Source: Bacillota bacterium (GTDB lineage Bacteria > Nitrospirota_A > Leptospirillia > Leptospirillales > JAMCRA01). From it: 24,493 nt of DNA. The stretch lies in NCBI GenBank assembly GCA_023380285.1, contig JAMCRA010000023.1, positions 1 to 24,493 of the forward strand. Reading direction: 5' to 3'. The notes below the pieces were generated by a model. That model saw only the letters and a program-made list of their open reading frames with translations, had not been told where the DNA came from and ran no database searches. The translations under genes were made by a program, and so were the position numbers. Of this stretch, positions 1 through 8,126 are shown piece by piece (the first letter of the stretch is position 1; each line of letters begins with the position of its first letter).

Positions 1-587
1 GAATTGATCCTGGGCACGGAGAGCCCACCATAAATCCTTGATGTTGAGAGAGGAACAAGAGGGTTCCACAAAACAAGTGTTTTTCTGGGAAAAGGATCGC
101 AGGGGTGAATTTTTTCTCCTCTTCCGGAGGCAACGGCATGCGCTTCCCCCAGAAAAAAAGGAACATCACTTCCCAGTTTCGCTCCAATTTCCATCAGATC
201 CTGCCGTGAACAACTGTTTCCCGAAAGAAGGTTCATTGCCCACAAGGCTGCGGCAGCATTGGATGATCCCCCTCCGAGCCCTGCACCGACCGGAATTTTT
301 TTCTCAAGTTCCACTTTCCAGTAAGAGGGTTTTCCGCCGAAACCCCGCATTTCCCGAAACAGCCTGATTGCCCGGAGAACCAGATTGTCGTCGGGATTCC
401 CGTCCACAGGCCTGCCGGAAACCGCCAGAAGGTCCCTTGGCTCATCCGACAAACGGAAAACCATGGTATCCCCAAGAGAAATCATGACCATTTCCGTCAG
501 AAGCTCATGGTAACCGTCCGGCCTCTTGCCAAGGATCCGGAGAGAAAGATTGATTTTGGCCGGAGAAAACAGAGAGCAAGATGTCAC
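1..587 (-). CDS. ispE: 4-diphosphocytidyl-2-C-methyl-D-erythritol kinase, partial (C-terminus beyond window)
   Basis: IspE is the cytoplasmic ATP-dependent kinase of the MEP isoprenoid pathway; it phosphorylates the 2-hydroxyl of CDP-methylerythritol. I translated this frame by hand because it has no stop inside the window. It starts with GTG, reads SPAKINLSLRILGKRPDGYH near the N-terminus (the family's opening motif) and has the GHMP-kinase phosphate loop PVGAGLGGGSSNAAAAL about 100 residues in, followed by a KLGSDVPFF segment, also typical of IspE. About 195 codons are present of a family length near 290, so the last third is missing only because the window ends. The GTG start overlaps the TGA stop of the upstream DUF512 gene (GTGA), suggesting translational coupling. 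There is no strong Shine-Dalgarno sequence directly before it. Identity is secure; the exact start is likely because the opening motif begins only a few residues in. Confidence 0.93.
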   Translation of the reverse strand, partial: MTSCSLFSPAKINLSLRILGKRPDGYHELLTEMVMISLGDTMVFRLSDEPRDLLAVSGRPVDGNPDDNLVLRAIRLFREMRGFGGKPSYWKVELEKKIPVGAGLGGGSSNAAAALWAMNLLSGNSCSRQDLMEIGAKLGSDVPFFLGEAHAVASGRGEKIHPCDPFPRKTLVLWNPLVPLSTSRIYGGLSVPRIN

Positions 588-1972
588 GAGGCAACCGCCC
601 GAAGATTTTCCTTGCCTCCCCTTGACTTCAAGGGCTCATCACTTTCTACCCATTCCCAGAACCCGCGTGCATCCGAGGGAACCGGAAAAACCTCAAGACC
701 TGTCCGGAAGGCGATGTCTTCCAGCGAGATGTCGTCGATCAATATCTCCGAATCTGTCCGAAGGGCCACATCCGGAACCAGAATTTTTGTTCCTGAAGGC
801 AGGTTCGCTCTCAGAACAGTCTCAATGATGTCATTTCCGGAAAGCAGGCCTGCGACTGTCACAGAAGAACCAAAAAGACGGTTCTCCACCGGAAGTTTTC
901 GGATTGACGGTTTCCCTTCGGAAAAGATATTCCCCAGGTCTGAAAGCAGTCTTTCGAGTGTCGGAGCGAATGCCGTTCCGGTTACCATCATCCAGGACTC
1001 TTTCTGCATGAACTCCAGCGGGAAATTTCCTTTTTTCCTATAAGAAAGAATTTTCTTTTTCCATTCTGAACAAAACAGGGGAACCATACCGACACCATTT
1101 CCCAGCTGGGGGAGTGTTCCGTATCGCCGGAGGGATGGAAAACTTTTTTCTGCAAGGACATACCACTCATCCGCCGGAAACACGAAAGGATCATCCCATT
1201 TCTGTATGAATGGTTTCTGATAAGAAGCGATGACCGTCAGCATCTTCCGTGCAAAATCCTTGTCGATAGGACGAACGGGAGGCAGATTGTCACGATGTCC
1301 TGTCAGTCCGACAGGAACAATCGCCAGAGAGGATACCCCGGGGAACCGGGCCGAAAGATCTTCTACCGAACGGTCGAGAACCCTTTCGTCGTTGATCCCG
1401 GGAGTAATGACGATTTGAGTGTGTAGCCGGATTCCACCGGCAATCAGATGATCGATCCGGTCGAGGATGTCGGGGGCACGCTCGTTTCTCAACAGACGCT
1501 TCCGGACAGCCGGATCGGTCGCATGCACGGAGATATAGAGCGGTGAAAGCCGCTGATCGAGTATCCTCCGGTAATCTTTTTCGGACAAATTCGTCAGGGT
1601 GATGAAGTTCCCGTAGAGAAAACTGTACCGATAGTCTTCATCCCGGATATAAAGGGACTGACGCTGTCCCGGGGGCATCTGGTCAACGAAGCAGAAGTCA
1701 CAGTCATTGGGGCATCTTCGAATTGGAGGCGGATCCAGGACAATCCCCAATCGCTCATCCGGATCCTTTTCAAGAGTGAGCGTCCATTGTTCTCCGGAAG
1801 CAGGGTTCTCTAGCTGAAGGTCCAGTTCTCCTTCCGCCTGATAAAATTCAAGGTCGATCAAGTCGCGAAGCACATTTCCGTTGATCGATAAAATATTGAA
1901 TCCGGCCAAAATTCCGGCTTCTTCGGCTAAAGAACCCCGTATAATCTCTTTGATCACCAACCCCTGGGGCAT
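584..1972 (-). CDS. DUF512 family protein (PDZ-like domain plus radical-SAM-type Fe-S domain)
   Basis: A 462-residue protein of the DUF512 family, whose biochemical role is not established. The N-terminus (about residues 1-60) looks like a PDZ-type domain, with a GSLAEEAGI stretch followed by ILSINGN. A cysteine cluster C87-x3-C91-x2-C94 follows (CPNDCDFCF), the spacing used by radical SAM enzymes to hold a 4Fe-4S cluster. The central part (LSPLYISVHATDPAVRKRLL) and the middle 'TQIVITPGIND' segment are consistent with a radical-SAM-like barrel. The C-terminus is the DUF512 region proper. It begins with ATG 13 bp after pgsA, preceded by AAGGG, and its stop overlaps the ispE start, so it is probably co-transcribed with both. 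Family call is firm; substrate and reaction are unknown. Confidence 0.88.
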   Translation of the reverse strand: MPQGLVIKEIIRGSLAEEAGILAGFNILSINGNVLRDLIDLEFYQAEGELDLQLENPASGEQWTLTLEKDPDERLGIVLDPPPIRRCPNDCDFCFVDQMPPGQRQSLYIRDEDYRYSFLYGNFITLTNLSEKDYRRILDQRLSPLYISVHATDPAVRKRLLRNERAPDILDRIDHLIAGGIRLHTQIVITPGINDERVLDRSVEDLSARFPGVSSLAIVPVGLTGHRDNLPPVRPIDKDFARKMLTVIASYQKPFIQKWDDPFVFPADEWYVLAEKSFPSLRRYGTLPQLGNGVGMVPLFCSEWKKKILSYRKKGNFPLEFMQKESWMMVTGTAFAPTLERLLSDLGNIFSEGKPSIRKLPVENRLFGSSVTVAGLLSGNDIIETVLRANLPSGTKILVPDVALRTDSEILIDDISLEDIAFRTGLEVFPVPSDARGFWEWVESDEPLKSRGGKENLRAVAS

Positions 1973-1985
1973 GCTCCCAACCCTT

Positions 1986-2537
1986 TCACTTTGTATGTGC
2001 CTGAAACCATCTTATTCCCTGGTGAACGTAAAAAATCCCGGACAGTATTGCCATAATGACTGTCACAATGGCAATCGCATCCAGATGACTGGGCTGTCCA
2101 TACTTTGCGTTTCCCAGCAAAACAAGAAAAAGGTAGAAAATTTCCGTCAGTGTCGTGATCTTGCCCCATAAGTGCGGCCGGATCGGGATAGGTGTCTCTA
2201 CCCATTTTAGCAGGAAAACGCCTGATATAACGATCAGGTCGCGACTGACAAGGGCAATGGCAACCCATGCCGGAACATAGCCGATGACCGACATAACAGT
2301 CACCGTGGCAGAAAGGAAAATTTTATCTGCCACCGGGTCCAGAATGGTCCCCATCATCGTCTTCTGGTTCAGTAAACGAGCGATGGCTCCATCCATGGCA
2401 TCGGAAACCCCCCCGATGACAAAGGTCCAAAAAGCGAGTCGATCTTTTCCATACAACAGAACAGCGACGAGAAACGGGGTCAGGAAGATCCGGAAGAGGG
2501 TCAGCGAGTTTGGCAGATTGATTGCGGGAAAAAACAC
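1986..2537 (-). CDS. pgsA: CDP-diacylglycerol--glycerol-3-phosphate 3-phosphatidyltransferase
   Basis: PgsA is an inner-membrane enzyme that joins CDP-diacylglycerol and glycerol-3-phosphate to make phosphatidylglycerophosphate, the committed step to phosphatidylglycerol and cardiolipin. The CDP-alcohol phosphotransferase signature is complete: D46-x2-D49-G50-x2-A53-R54-x8-G63-x3-D67-x3-D71. Several hydrophobic membrane segments follow, and the 183-residue length is normal. The N-terminus INLPNSLTLFRIFLTPF matches the family opening. The start codon is GTG and its first base is the last base of the TAG stop of the upstream lipoprotein gene (TAGTG), so the two are probably coupled. A related enzyme such as a phosphatidylcholine or phosphatidylserine synthase is possible but less likely given the short length and N-terminal motif. 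Confidence 0.92.
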   Translation of the reverse strand: MFFPAINLPNSLTLFRIFLTPFLVAVLLYGKDRLAFWTFVIGGVSDAMDGAIARLLNQKTMMGTILDPVADKIFLSATVTVMSVIGYVPAWVAIALVSRDLIVISGVFLLKWVETPIPIRPHLWGKITTLTEIFYLFLVLLGNAKYGQPSHLDAIAIVTVIMAILSGIFYVHQGIRWFQAHTK

Positions 2538-3865
2538 TAGTAACCCTTGGCCTCCAGGGCCAATACCCGATTTTTAATCCAGTCTGATGCGAAGCCTTTC
2601 CGAATTGCCTCTCTTCCTGTGCGCACTTCTTCGATTGGCTCTCCCAAACCGCCCAATGCCACCATCAGGTCCCGATAGATCGCCTCGCTTTCAAATCCTG
2701 CACGGATCCAGTTCTGCGCTTTACTTTGAACCTTTCTGAGGTGCCCTTCCTCCGCTTGTCTGTAGAGCCAGGCATGCCGCGCAAGAAGAGTCCGATGATG
2801 CTTCCGGGACGTGTATTCCTTCGTCCACAAAGCATCCGCTTTTTGAGAATTACCGGAAAAGACATTTGCGGCATAATACACACCAGTCATTCTGTCATCC
2901 AACTCTCCGGGATGGGTTTGCGTGTATTTTGACAACATAGACAAAGCCTGACGCGGATGGCCCCGCCAGATGCGATCTTCCATCACCTTGCCCCAAAGGT
3001 GTCTGGCATCTGGCAATCTCATGAGGCCCTGATAATAGAGTCCCCGCACTTTTTCCGCAGAAAGACCCTGGGAACGATACATATTTGCCGCTTCCAGAAC
3101 GAAGTCTGAATTGATGGCCCCGTTTTTCATCACGGAAGAAACCAGTTTCCGGGCTTCGACCAGGAGTCCGGAAGCACGGTAGGTTCGAAGCAAAGCCAGA
3201 TTAAATTCGGCGGTTTTTTTCGACTCCGGAAGGGTGCTGCTAAGTCGCTCCCCCAGCCGCAAGGCCTGATCAACTTGTCCCTGGTCGAGCAGTTTTTCAA
3301 CAGCACTGCCCGGATTTGTGTCCGGCCCGACGCTTTTCGCCCCGTTCTGAACCGCCGAGGGATTGAGAAAATCTTTCGCTAAACGATCCAGGAATATGGC
3401 CAGGTCACGGCTTTTTTGATCTGATTCCGGCAAATCACGGGTCAGGGACTGCAGAAGCTTCGGAGGAGAGACCGCCCAGTACCCCAGGGTGACTGTTCTT
3501 TTTGACTTCCCTTCCCGGCGCAACGTTGCCGTCAGCAAATATCGGGCTTGCACAATTCTTGCCCTGTCAAGTGCACATCGAACATCCCGGCAGGGGGAAA
3601 GGTTCGTTGTTCCCTCGATAAGGGAAATCTTTTGACGCAATCGTTCACCAAACAGGAGCGCGGATGACCCGGAAGCCGCTTCGAGCCGGTCTCCCAGAAA
3701 GAGCGACCACGACTCATCAAAAGGAAGTGCATGCTCCGGATCAAAAAGACCGAAAAAAACTCCTGTTCCGGAGAATCGTGACATGTGGAGAGAATTCCGG
3801 GTGCAACCGGAAAAAAACATCCCAAGTATCAAGAGAACAACAAACGCTCTGGTCCGGATATGCAA
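2537..3865 (-). CDS. Probable lipoprotein with TolB-like N-domain and TPR-like repeats
   Basis: A 442-residue protein with a short basic N-terminus, a hydrophobic core and a lipobox-like FSGC at residues 18-21, so it is probably lipidated at Cys21 and exported; the -3 position is Phe rather than the usual Leu. Residues about 90-140 (CRDVRCALDRARIVQARYLL, then TVTLGYWAVSPPKLL) resemble the N-terminal domain of TolB-like or CsgG-like proteins, where a pair of cysteines precedes an 'ARYLL..L' strand. From about residue 190 to the end the helical, alanine/leucine-patterned sequence looks like degenerate tetratricopeptide repeats. The start is TTG; an in-frame TGA lies a few codons upstream, but the AAAGGG before it is unusually close, so the start is uncertain. 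It heads the pgsA operon. The function is unknown; a scaffold for an envelope complex is my inference. Confidence 0.72.
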   Translation of the reverse strand: MHIRTRAFVVLLILGMFFSGCTRNSLHMSRFSGTGVFFGLFDPEHALPFDESWSLFLGDRLEAASGSSALLFGERLRQKISLIEGTTNLSPCRDVRCALDRARIVQARYLLTATLRREGKSKRTVTLGYWAVSPPKLLQSLTRDLPESDQKSRDLAIFLDRLAKDFLNPSAVQNGAKSVGPDTNPGSAVEKLLDQGQVDQALRLGERLSSTLPESKKTAEFNLALLRTYRASGLLVEARKLVSSVMKNGAINSDFVLEAANMYRSQGLSAEKVRGLYYQGLMRLPDARHLWGKVMEDRIWRGHPRQALSMLSKYTQTHPGELDDRMTGVYYAANVFSGNSQKADALWTKEYTSRKHHRTLLARHAWLYRQAEEGHLRKVQSKAQNWIRAGFESEAIYRDLMVALGGLGEPIEEVRTGREAIRKGFASDWIKNRVLALEAKGY

Positions 3866-3880
3866 ACCCTTTCAAACCCG

Positions 3881-3889
3881 TGTTACAAT
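3881..3889 (+). promoter_or_regulatory. Probable extended -10 promoter for the plus-strand gene at 3933
   Basis: The 67-bp gap between two divergent genes holds TGTTACAAT, an extended -10 element (TGn followed by TACAAT, one mismatch to TATAAT). At 17-bp spacing the -35 position reads TGCAAA, a poor match, which is tolerable for an extended -10 promoter. Transcription would begin near 3896, leaving a leader of about 37 bases and an AAAGGGA ribosome site before the ATG at 3933. This is pattern matching only. Confidence 0.4.
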
Positions 3890-3932
3890 GCCCTGAAAAT
3901 GTGGATCCCCTTCTTTAGACCAAAGGGAAAAA

Positions 3933-4586
3933 ATGCCGGACACAAAAAAACTGCACCTGCCTCGAAAATGGGGACAATGGACGCTTTTGGTCCTTATCCT
4001 GTCTTTGGTGGGAATCTCGGCGATCAGCAGACTGGCTGGTCTGTTTTACCTCAAGTCCCTCAAAAACGAATCGGCAACTTACAAATTCGATCAGCAGACA
4101 CGTTCGATCGATGGAATCCGTTTCCATGTCGGATTCATCCGGCCGGGTTCACCCTACTTTAATCCCATTCTGGATGCGGATTATACGACCGTGCTTGTTC
4201 AGATCATCAACAAGGGAAAAAGTTATATCGACTATCAACCCATGGATTTTTTTCTGGAACTTCCGGACAAACACGTATACAGGCCTTTTGACCAGGGAGA
4301 ACTCCTGGAATCTTTGTCAACCGGTCTTCTTGGAACTGTCATGGCTCCCGCCTCGATGAAAAGGCTGAACGAAACCCGAAAACAGGTCCGGATGACCTAT
4401 CTCCCGGGAGCTCGCCTCTTTCCGGGCTATGACAGGGAAGGCATTCTGGCGTTTCCCCATATTCAGGGGTTCCCGGATTCTTTCAACATCCGGCTCACAC
4501 AGCTCTCCCTGGACGGGAAGGCAATTCCCCCCCTGCTGTTTACGGCAAAAAAAATACCTGCACCACCTGCAAAATCGAAATCCTAA
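3933..4586 (+). CDS. Hypothetical membrane-anchored protein
   Basis: A 217-residue protein I do not recognise. The first 13 residues are basic, residues about 14-36 form one hydrophobic segment ([20 protein letters not shown]), and no lipobox or clear signal-peptidase site follows, so it is probably an inner-membrane anchor with the remaining ~180 residues in the periplasm. The soluble part is rich in beta-type alternation ([18 protein letters not shown]) and ends in a Pro/Lys-rich tail. This pattern would fit an immunoglobulin-like or DUF4352-like fold, but I cannot assign a family. The ATG has a good ribosome site (AAAGGGA, 6 bases upstream). It is the only convincing plus-strand gene here, has its own candidate promoter, and its TAA overlaps the TAG of clpX tail-to-tail. 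Confidence 0.7.
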   Translation: MPDTKKLHLPRKWGQWTLLVLILSLVGISAISRLAGLFYLKSLKNESATYKFDQQTRSIDGIRFHVGFIRPGSPYFNPILDADYTTVLVQIINKGKSYIDYQPMDFFLELPDKHVYRPFDQGELLESLSTGLLGTVMAPASMKRLNETRKQVRMTYLPGARLFPGYDREGILAFPHIQGFPDSFNIRLTQLSLDGKAIPPLLFTAKKIPAPPAKSKS

Positions 4587-5863
4587 GCGGAAAGAGGAGG
4601 GTCCGACTCCTTGCGGGCGCTGTCCATCCGAACGACGCCGGGCGGTTCATGATTATTAATTGTTTCTTCCGTGACCAAAACCTCAAGGACATTCTGGACA
4701 GAAGGAATCTCATACATAAGATCGAGCATCACTTCTTCGAGAATTGCCCTTAACCCTCTGGCACCCGTCTTTTGTATAAATGCCTTGTGAGCAATGGCTT
4801 TGAGAGCCCCTTCCGTCATCCTCAGACGGACCTTTTCAAGGGCAAAAAGCTTCTCAAATTGCTTGACCAATGCATTCTTTGGCTCGGTCAGAATCCTGTA
4901 AAATGCGGCTTCATCAAGGTCATCCAGAACCGCCATCACAGGAAAACGACCGACAAACTCGGGAATCAAACCATATTTCAGGAGGTCATCGGGCCTGACG
5001 TTTGCCAGAAGTTCGCCTGTTCTCTTCCGGTGCTCGTTTTTCCGGATTTCGGCTCCAAACCCAAGATTCTTGCTCGACAGTCTCTGGGAGATGATATTGT
5101 CGAGTCCAATAAAGGCTCCCCCGCAGATAAAGAGAATATTGGACGTATCGACCTGGATAAACTCCTGGTGCGGATGCTTTCGGCCACCCTGGGGAGGAAC
5201 ATTTGCCACCGTCCCCTCGACCAGCTTCAGGAGCGCCTGCTGAACACCTTCCCCGGACACATCCCGGGTAATGGAGGGATTTTCGGACTTCCGGCTGATC
5301 TTGTCGATTTCATCGATATAGACAATGCCCCGTTCGGCTTTTTCGACATCATAATCCGCGGCTTGAAGAAGCTTAAGAATTATATTTTCAACATCCTCGC
5401 CGACATATCCCGCTTCGGTCAATGTTGTTGCATCCGCAATGGCAAAAGGAACCTCAAGGATCCGGGCCAGAGTCTGGGCAAGAAGGGTTTTTCCTGTCCC
5501 CGTGGGTCCAATCATCAGGATATTGCCCTTCTGGAGTTCCACATCGTCTGAAATCTGGTTCGCATTGATCCGTTTATAATGGTTGTAAACTGCAACAGAA
5601 AGAACCCTTTTGGCTTTTTCCTGCCCAACAACATACTGGTCCAGGATACGGTTGATTTCCGCAGGCTTCAGCAAGGGACCCGCTGTCGTCTCCCGTTCTT
5701 CCTCCCACGTTTCGGAAATAATCGAAGAACACTGCTCAACACATTCATCACAGATAAAGACTCCCGGGCCAGAAACCATCCGTCGAACATCTTCCCGCGT
5801 TTTTCCGCAAAACGAGCACCGGACTGTTACATCACCCTTGTCTTTGCGTTCTCGACCAGCCAT
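4583..5863 (-). CDS. clpX: ATP-dependent Clp protease ATP-binding subunit ClpX
   Basis: ClpX is the cytoplasmic hexameric AAA+ unfoldase that recognises tagged proteins and threads them into ClpP. In order one sees the N-terminal zinc-binding domain (C16-x2-C19 and C38-x2-C41), Walker A GPTGTGKT at about 119-126, pore loop GYVG at about 152-155, Walker B VYIDEID at about 181-187, and the IGF-type ClpP-docking region in the expected area ([11 protein letters not shown]) rather than as an exact IGF tripeptide. I chose the ATG at 5863 over an upstream in-frame codon at 5893: it is preceded by GGGAGGGGGAAG at good spacing and gives 426 residues, close to the family norm of about 420, while the longer form would run into clpP. 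It lies 26 bp after clpP and is surely co-transcribed with it. Confidence 0.97.
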   Translation of the reverse strand: MAGRERKDKGDVTVRCSFCGKTREDVRRMVSGPGVFICDECVEQCSSIISETWEEERETTAGPLLKPAEINRILDQYVVGQEKAKRVLSVAVYNHYKRINANQISDDVELQKGNILMIGPTGTGKTLLAQTLARILEVPFAIADATTLTEAGYVGEDVENIILKLLQAADYDVEKAERGIVYIDEIDKISRKSENPSITRDVSGEGVQQALLKLVEGTVANVPPQGGRKHPHQEFIQVDTSNILFICGGAFIGLDNIISQRLSSKNLGFGAEIRKNEHRKRTGELLANVRPDDLLKYGLIPEFVGRFPVMAVLDDLDEAAFYRILTEPKNALVKQFEKLFALEKVRLRMTEGALKAIAHKAFIQKTGARGLRAILEEVMLDLMYEIPSVQNVLEVLVTEETINNHEPPGVVRMDSARKESDPPLSA

Positions 5864-5889
5864 TTGTCTTCCCCCTCCCAAAACCAGCG

Positions 5890-6501
5890 TCAAGATTCCG
5901 GTACGACGACTCCCACCGGTCCACGATGGCTCGAAATGACCGAATCGACCAGACCATAGGCCTTGGCGTCTTCTGCCGAAAGAAAATAGTCTCTGTCCGT
6001 ATCCTGAGAAACCTTTGCAAGAGACTGTTTGGTATGCTTCGCCAGAATACCATTCAGATGCTCCCGCATTTTCAGAATTTCCCGGGCATGGATCTCAATT
6101 TCCGTTGCCTGCCCCTGCACCCCGCCCAAGGGTTGATGAATCATGATCCGTGCGTTCGGTAGGGCAAACCTCTTGCCGTCCGCGCCGGCCGCCAGAAGGA
6201 CAGCGCCCATGCTTGCGGCCTGTCCGACACAAATCGTCGAGACATCCGGCTTGATGTACTGCATCGTGTCATAAATCGCCAATCCGGCCGTGACGACCCC
6301 TCCCGGAGAGTTGATGTACAGATTGATGTCCTTTGACGCATCTTCCGCTTCCAGAAACAGGAGCTGGGCAATCACGAGATTCGCCACCATATCGTCAATG
6401 GCCGTCCCGAGAAAGATAATCCTGTCTTTTAAAAGACGGGAGTAGATGTCGTAAGAGCGTTCACCCCGGGTTGTTTGTTCAACTACGTACGGTATCAGCA
6501 T
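5890..6501 (-). CDS. clpP: ATP-dependent Clp protease proteolytic subunit ClpP
   Basis: ClpP is the serine peptidase that forms the double-heptamer chamber of the ClpXP protease. The catalytic triad is intact: Ser97 in [11 protein letters not shown], His122 in MIHQPLGG and Asp171 in DTDRDYF, the same residue numbers as in mature E. coli ClpP. The substrate-binding INSPGG segment is at about 63-68. The 203-residue length is normal with little or no propeptide (starts [10 protein letters not shown]). The ATG has AGGAGGAA about 9 bases upstream. It sits 24 bp downstream of tig and 26 bp upstream of clpX, the classical tig-clpP-clpX order. The C-terminal tail ([10 protein letters not shown]) is slightly longer than usual and of no obvious meaning. 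Confidence 0.98.
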   Translation of the reverse strand: MLIPYVVEQTTRGERSYDIYSRLLKDRIIFLGTAIDDMVANLVIAQLLFLEAEDASKDINLYINSPGGVVTAGLAIYDTMQYIKPDVSTICVGQAASMGAVLLAAGADGKRFALPNARIMIHQPLGGVQGQATEIEIHAREILKMREHLNGILAKHTKQSLAKVSQDTDRDYFLSAEDAKAYGLVDSVISSHRGPVGVVVPES

Positions 6502-6525
6502 CCTCTGGCTTCCTCCTGTTCCTCT

Positions 6526-7929
6526 TTATGCCTGGCCTTCATCGCCGGAATGGTCGTGATGATCATGATCGCCATGATCGTGCGCATCGTGATCGTGGTC
6601 GTGATCATGCCCGCCAACGGACGCTGTTTTCTTACCAAATTTTTTCATACCCACCTTGTCCAGATATCCACCCTCATCAAAAAAGAGTTCCTGTCCCCCA
6701 AACTGGGCCTGGCGAAGCATCATTTCCTCGAGCTTGATCCGCCGGGCTCCCTGCATGGCAATGGAAAGAGCCTCCCTGTCAACTTCCCGGGAAGGGGCCT
6801 CCCCTCTGGACTGCATAATCTGCCGGTATTCCTGTCCCACCGTCTCCCAGTCCGGCTCGATCTTTTCTCTTTCGCCCAGCTGGTCAAGGACAAGCTGCCA
6901 GAGAAAGATCTGACGATACTCCTCCCTGTCCGTATCGGAAGAAAGAGAAAGGCGCTGATACTCCCGGGCCATACGTTTTTCTGGCGTTGCAACGCCCCAT
7001 GTCGCAAGAATCTCTTTTCGCAGTTCTTCCCTTTTTTTCCGAAGGACACCCAGGACTTTTTGGCCAAGAAGTCCTTTTTCGACATCCGAACGAAGATCGG
7101 ATTCGGTTTTCACGTCCCCTTCTTCGGATTTTGGAAAAACTCTGGCGATCAATTCTCCGATCTCAAGAGGGATTCTTCGCTGGATATCCAGCACCTCCAG
7201 TTCGGCAGGATGCGTTTCCACCCGTGTACCGCCACCTTTTCCAGAAACCGGGACATTTAATGGCAATGTCGTCTGGACCCGGTCTCCCCGCTTCTTGCCG
7301 AGCAGAGCCTGATTAAAGGCTTCGGGAACACCATCCCCGCCGACTTCGGACACTTGCTCCGAATCAAATGTTTCCCCTGTGGAGGGATGGACAAAGTGAA
7401 TCTTAAACCGCACGAAGTCGGACATTTGAATGGGTTCCGCCTCCGGAAGATCTTCCCGGAAATTGTTCGACATCATGATTCGGAGACGCTCGATTTCCGT
7501 TGCGATTTCTTCCTCTGAAACAGAAAGGGGTTCTTCCGGGGAAAGGACGACGCCATAGGGAGAACGGTCCGCAGGAACCTCAAAAATTTCGAGTTCCCCT
7601 TCTATCGTCAGCCCCGTCTCCTCGGATTTCGTTTCAAGGGAAACAGGAGCGGGGTTCAGATGAACGACCGTCCCGGAGGACTTCTTGATAATTTCGGAAT
7701 AGGCAGAATCCAGAAGATCGTCGAGAACTTCCTGGTGGATGGATCGGATCAGATCCCTGTTCCGTCGAATCATGGATTCGGGAACATGACCGGGCCGATA
7801 TCCCGGGACCTTGAGGCGGGGGTTTACCGCCTTGATCTTCCCCCTGACTCTCGTCCGAATTTCCTCTCCGGACAAGTCCACCGTAAACGCATGGAGATTT
7901 CCCTCTCCCCTTTTGATCTGCACATCCAT
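6526..7929 (-). CDS. tig: Trigger factor, with histidine/aspartate-rich C-terminal tail
   Basis: Trigger factor is the ribosome-bound chaperone and peptidyl-prolyl isomerase that meets nascent chains at the tunnel exit. The N-terminal ribosome-binding signature is present as GYRPGHVP at residues 43-50, the same numbers as E. coli GFRKGKVP when the ATG at 7929 is used; this decides the start, since the open frame runs 34 codons further upstream. A central FKBP domain (DFVRFKIHFVHPSTGETFD onward) and a helical C-terminal chaperone domain follow; total 467 residues versus about 430 usually. The extra length includes a terminal tail with ten His and eight Asp in 20 residues. First gene of tig-clpP-clpX. 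The FRK ribosome contact is altered to YRP. Confidence 0.95.
   Translation of the reverse strand: MDVQIKRGEGNLHAFTVDLSGEEIRTRVRGKIKAVNPRLKVPGYRPGHVPESMIRRNRDLIRSIHQEVLDDLLDSAYSEIIKKSSGTVVHLNPAPVSLETKSEETGLTIEGELEIFEVPADRSPYGVVLSPEEPLSVSEEEIATEIERLRIMMSNNFREDLPEAEPIQMSDFVRFKIHFVHPSTGETFDSEQVSEVGGDGVPEAFNQALLGKKRGDRVQTTLPLNVPVSGKGGGTRVETHPAELEVLDIQRRIPLEIGELIARVFPKSEEGDVKTESDLRSDVEKGLLGQKVLGVLRKKREELRKEILATWGVATPEKRMAREYQRLSLSSDTDREEYRQIFLWQLVLDQLGEREKIEPDWETVGQEYRQIMQSRGEAPSREVDREALSIAMQGARRIKLEEMMLRQAQFGGQELFFDEGGYLDKVGMKKFGKKTASVGGHDHDHDHDAHDHGDHDHHDHSGDEGQA
6550..6609 (-). other. His/Asp-rich metal-binding-like tail of trigger factor (coding segment)
   Basis: This 60-base, 20-codon stretch at the end of tig encodes alternating His and Asp (HDHDHDHDAHDH, then GDHDHHDH): ten His and eight Asp. 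Codons alternate CAT/CAC and GAT/GAC, so the protein pattern rather than a simple DNA repeat appears to be kept. Such tails bind Ni, Zn, Co or Cu in SlyD, another FKBP-type chaperone, and in several metallochaperones. Metal binding here is inferred from composition only. Confidence 0.8.
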
Positions 7930-8057
7930 CAATCCTGTCATCCTTCCCCGAAAGTCCTCTTTAAACAGTTCAACCTTGAACGATAAAACACCATCGGCTC
8001 TCACCAAAGCAGCCTCTGCGACCGCCCGCAAGAAACATCAGACAGGACGCAAGTTCT

Positions 8058-8086
8058 GCCCGGACAATTTCAATTTTCTTATTATA
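8058..8086 (-). promoter_or_regulatory. Probable promoter of tig-clpP-clpX
   Basis: In the 197-bp gap between the FAD monooxygenase stop and tig, the minus strand carries a perfect TATAAT -10 hexamer (8086-8081), preceded by CCCC. The -35 position at 17-bp spacing reads TTCTTT, a weak match. The CCCC just before the -10 recalls the heat-shock sigma factor -10 (CCCCAT..), but no CTTGAA -35 is present, so that is a weak suggestion. A leader of roughly 140 bases would precede the ATG at 7929. The end coordinates span the -10 hexamer and the expected start point region. Confidence 0.45.
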
Positions 8087-8126
8087 GGGGAAGACCCTCT
8101 CCCAAAGAAAGGGCAGATTTTGCCGG

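Noticed and set aside
4772..5551. 259-codon plus-strand open frame opposite clpX
   Set aside because: It lies wholly antisense to a certain clpX with all motifs, and its translation is Lys/Asn/Phe-rich without any family resemblance; typical shadow frame.
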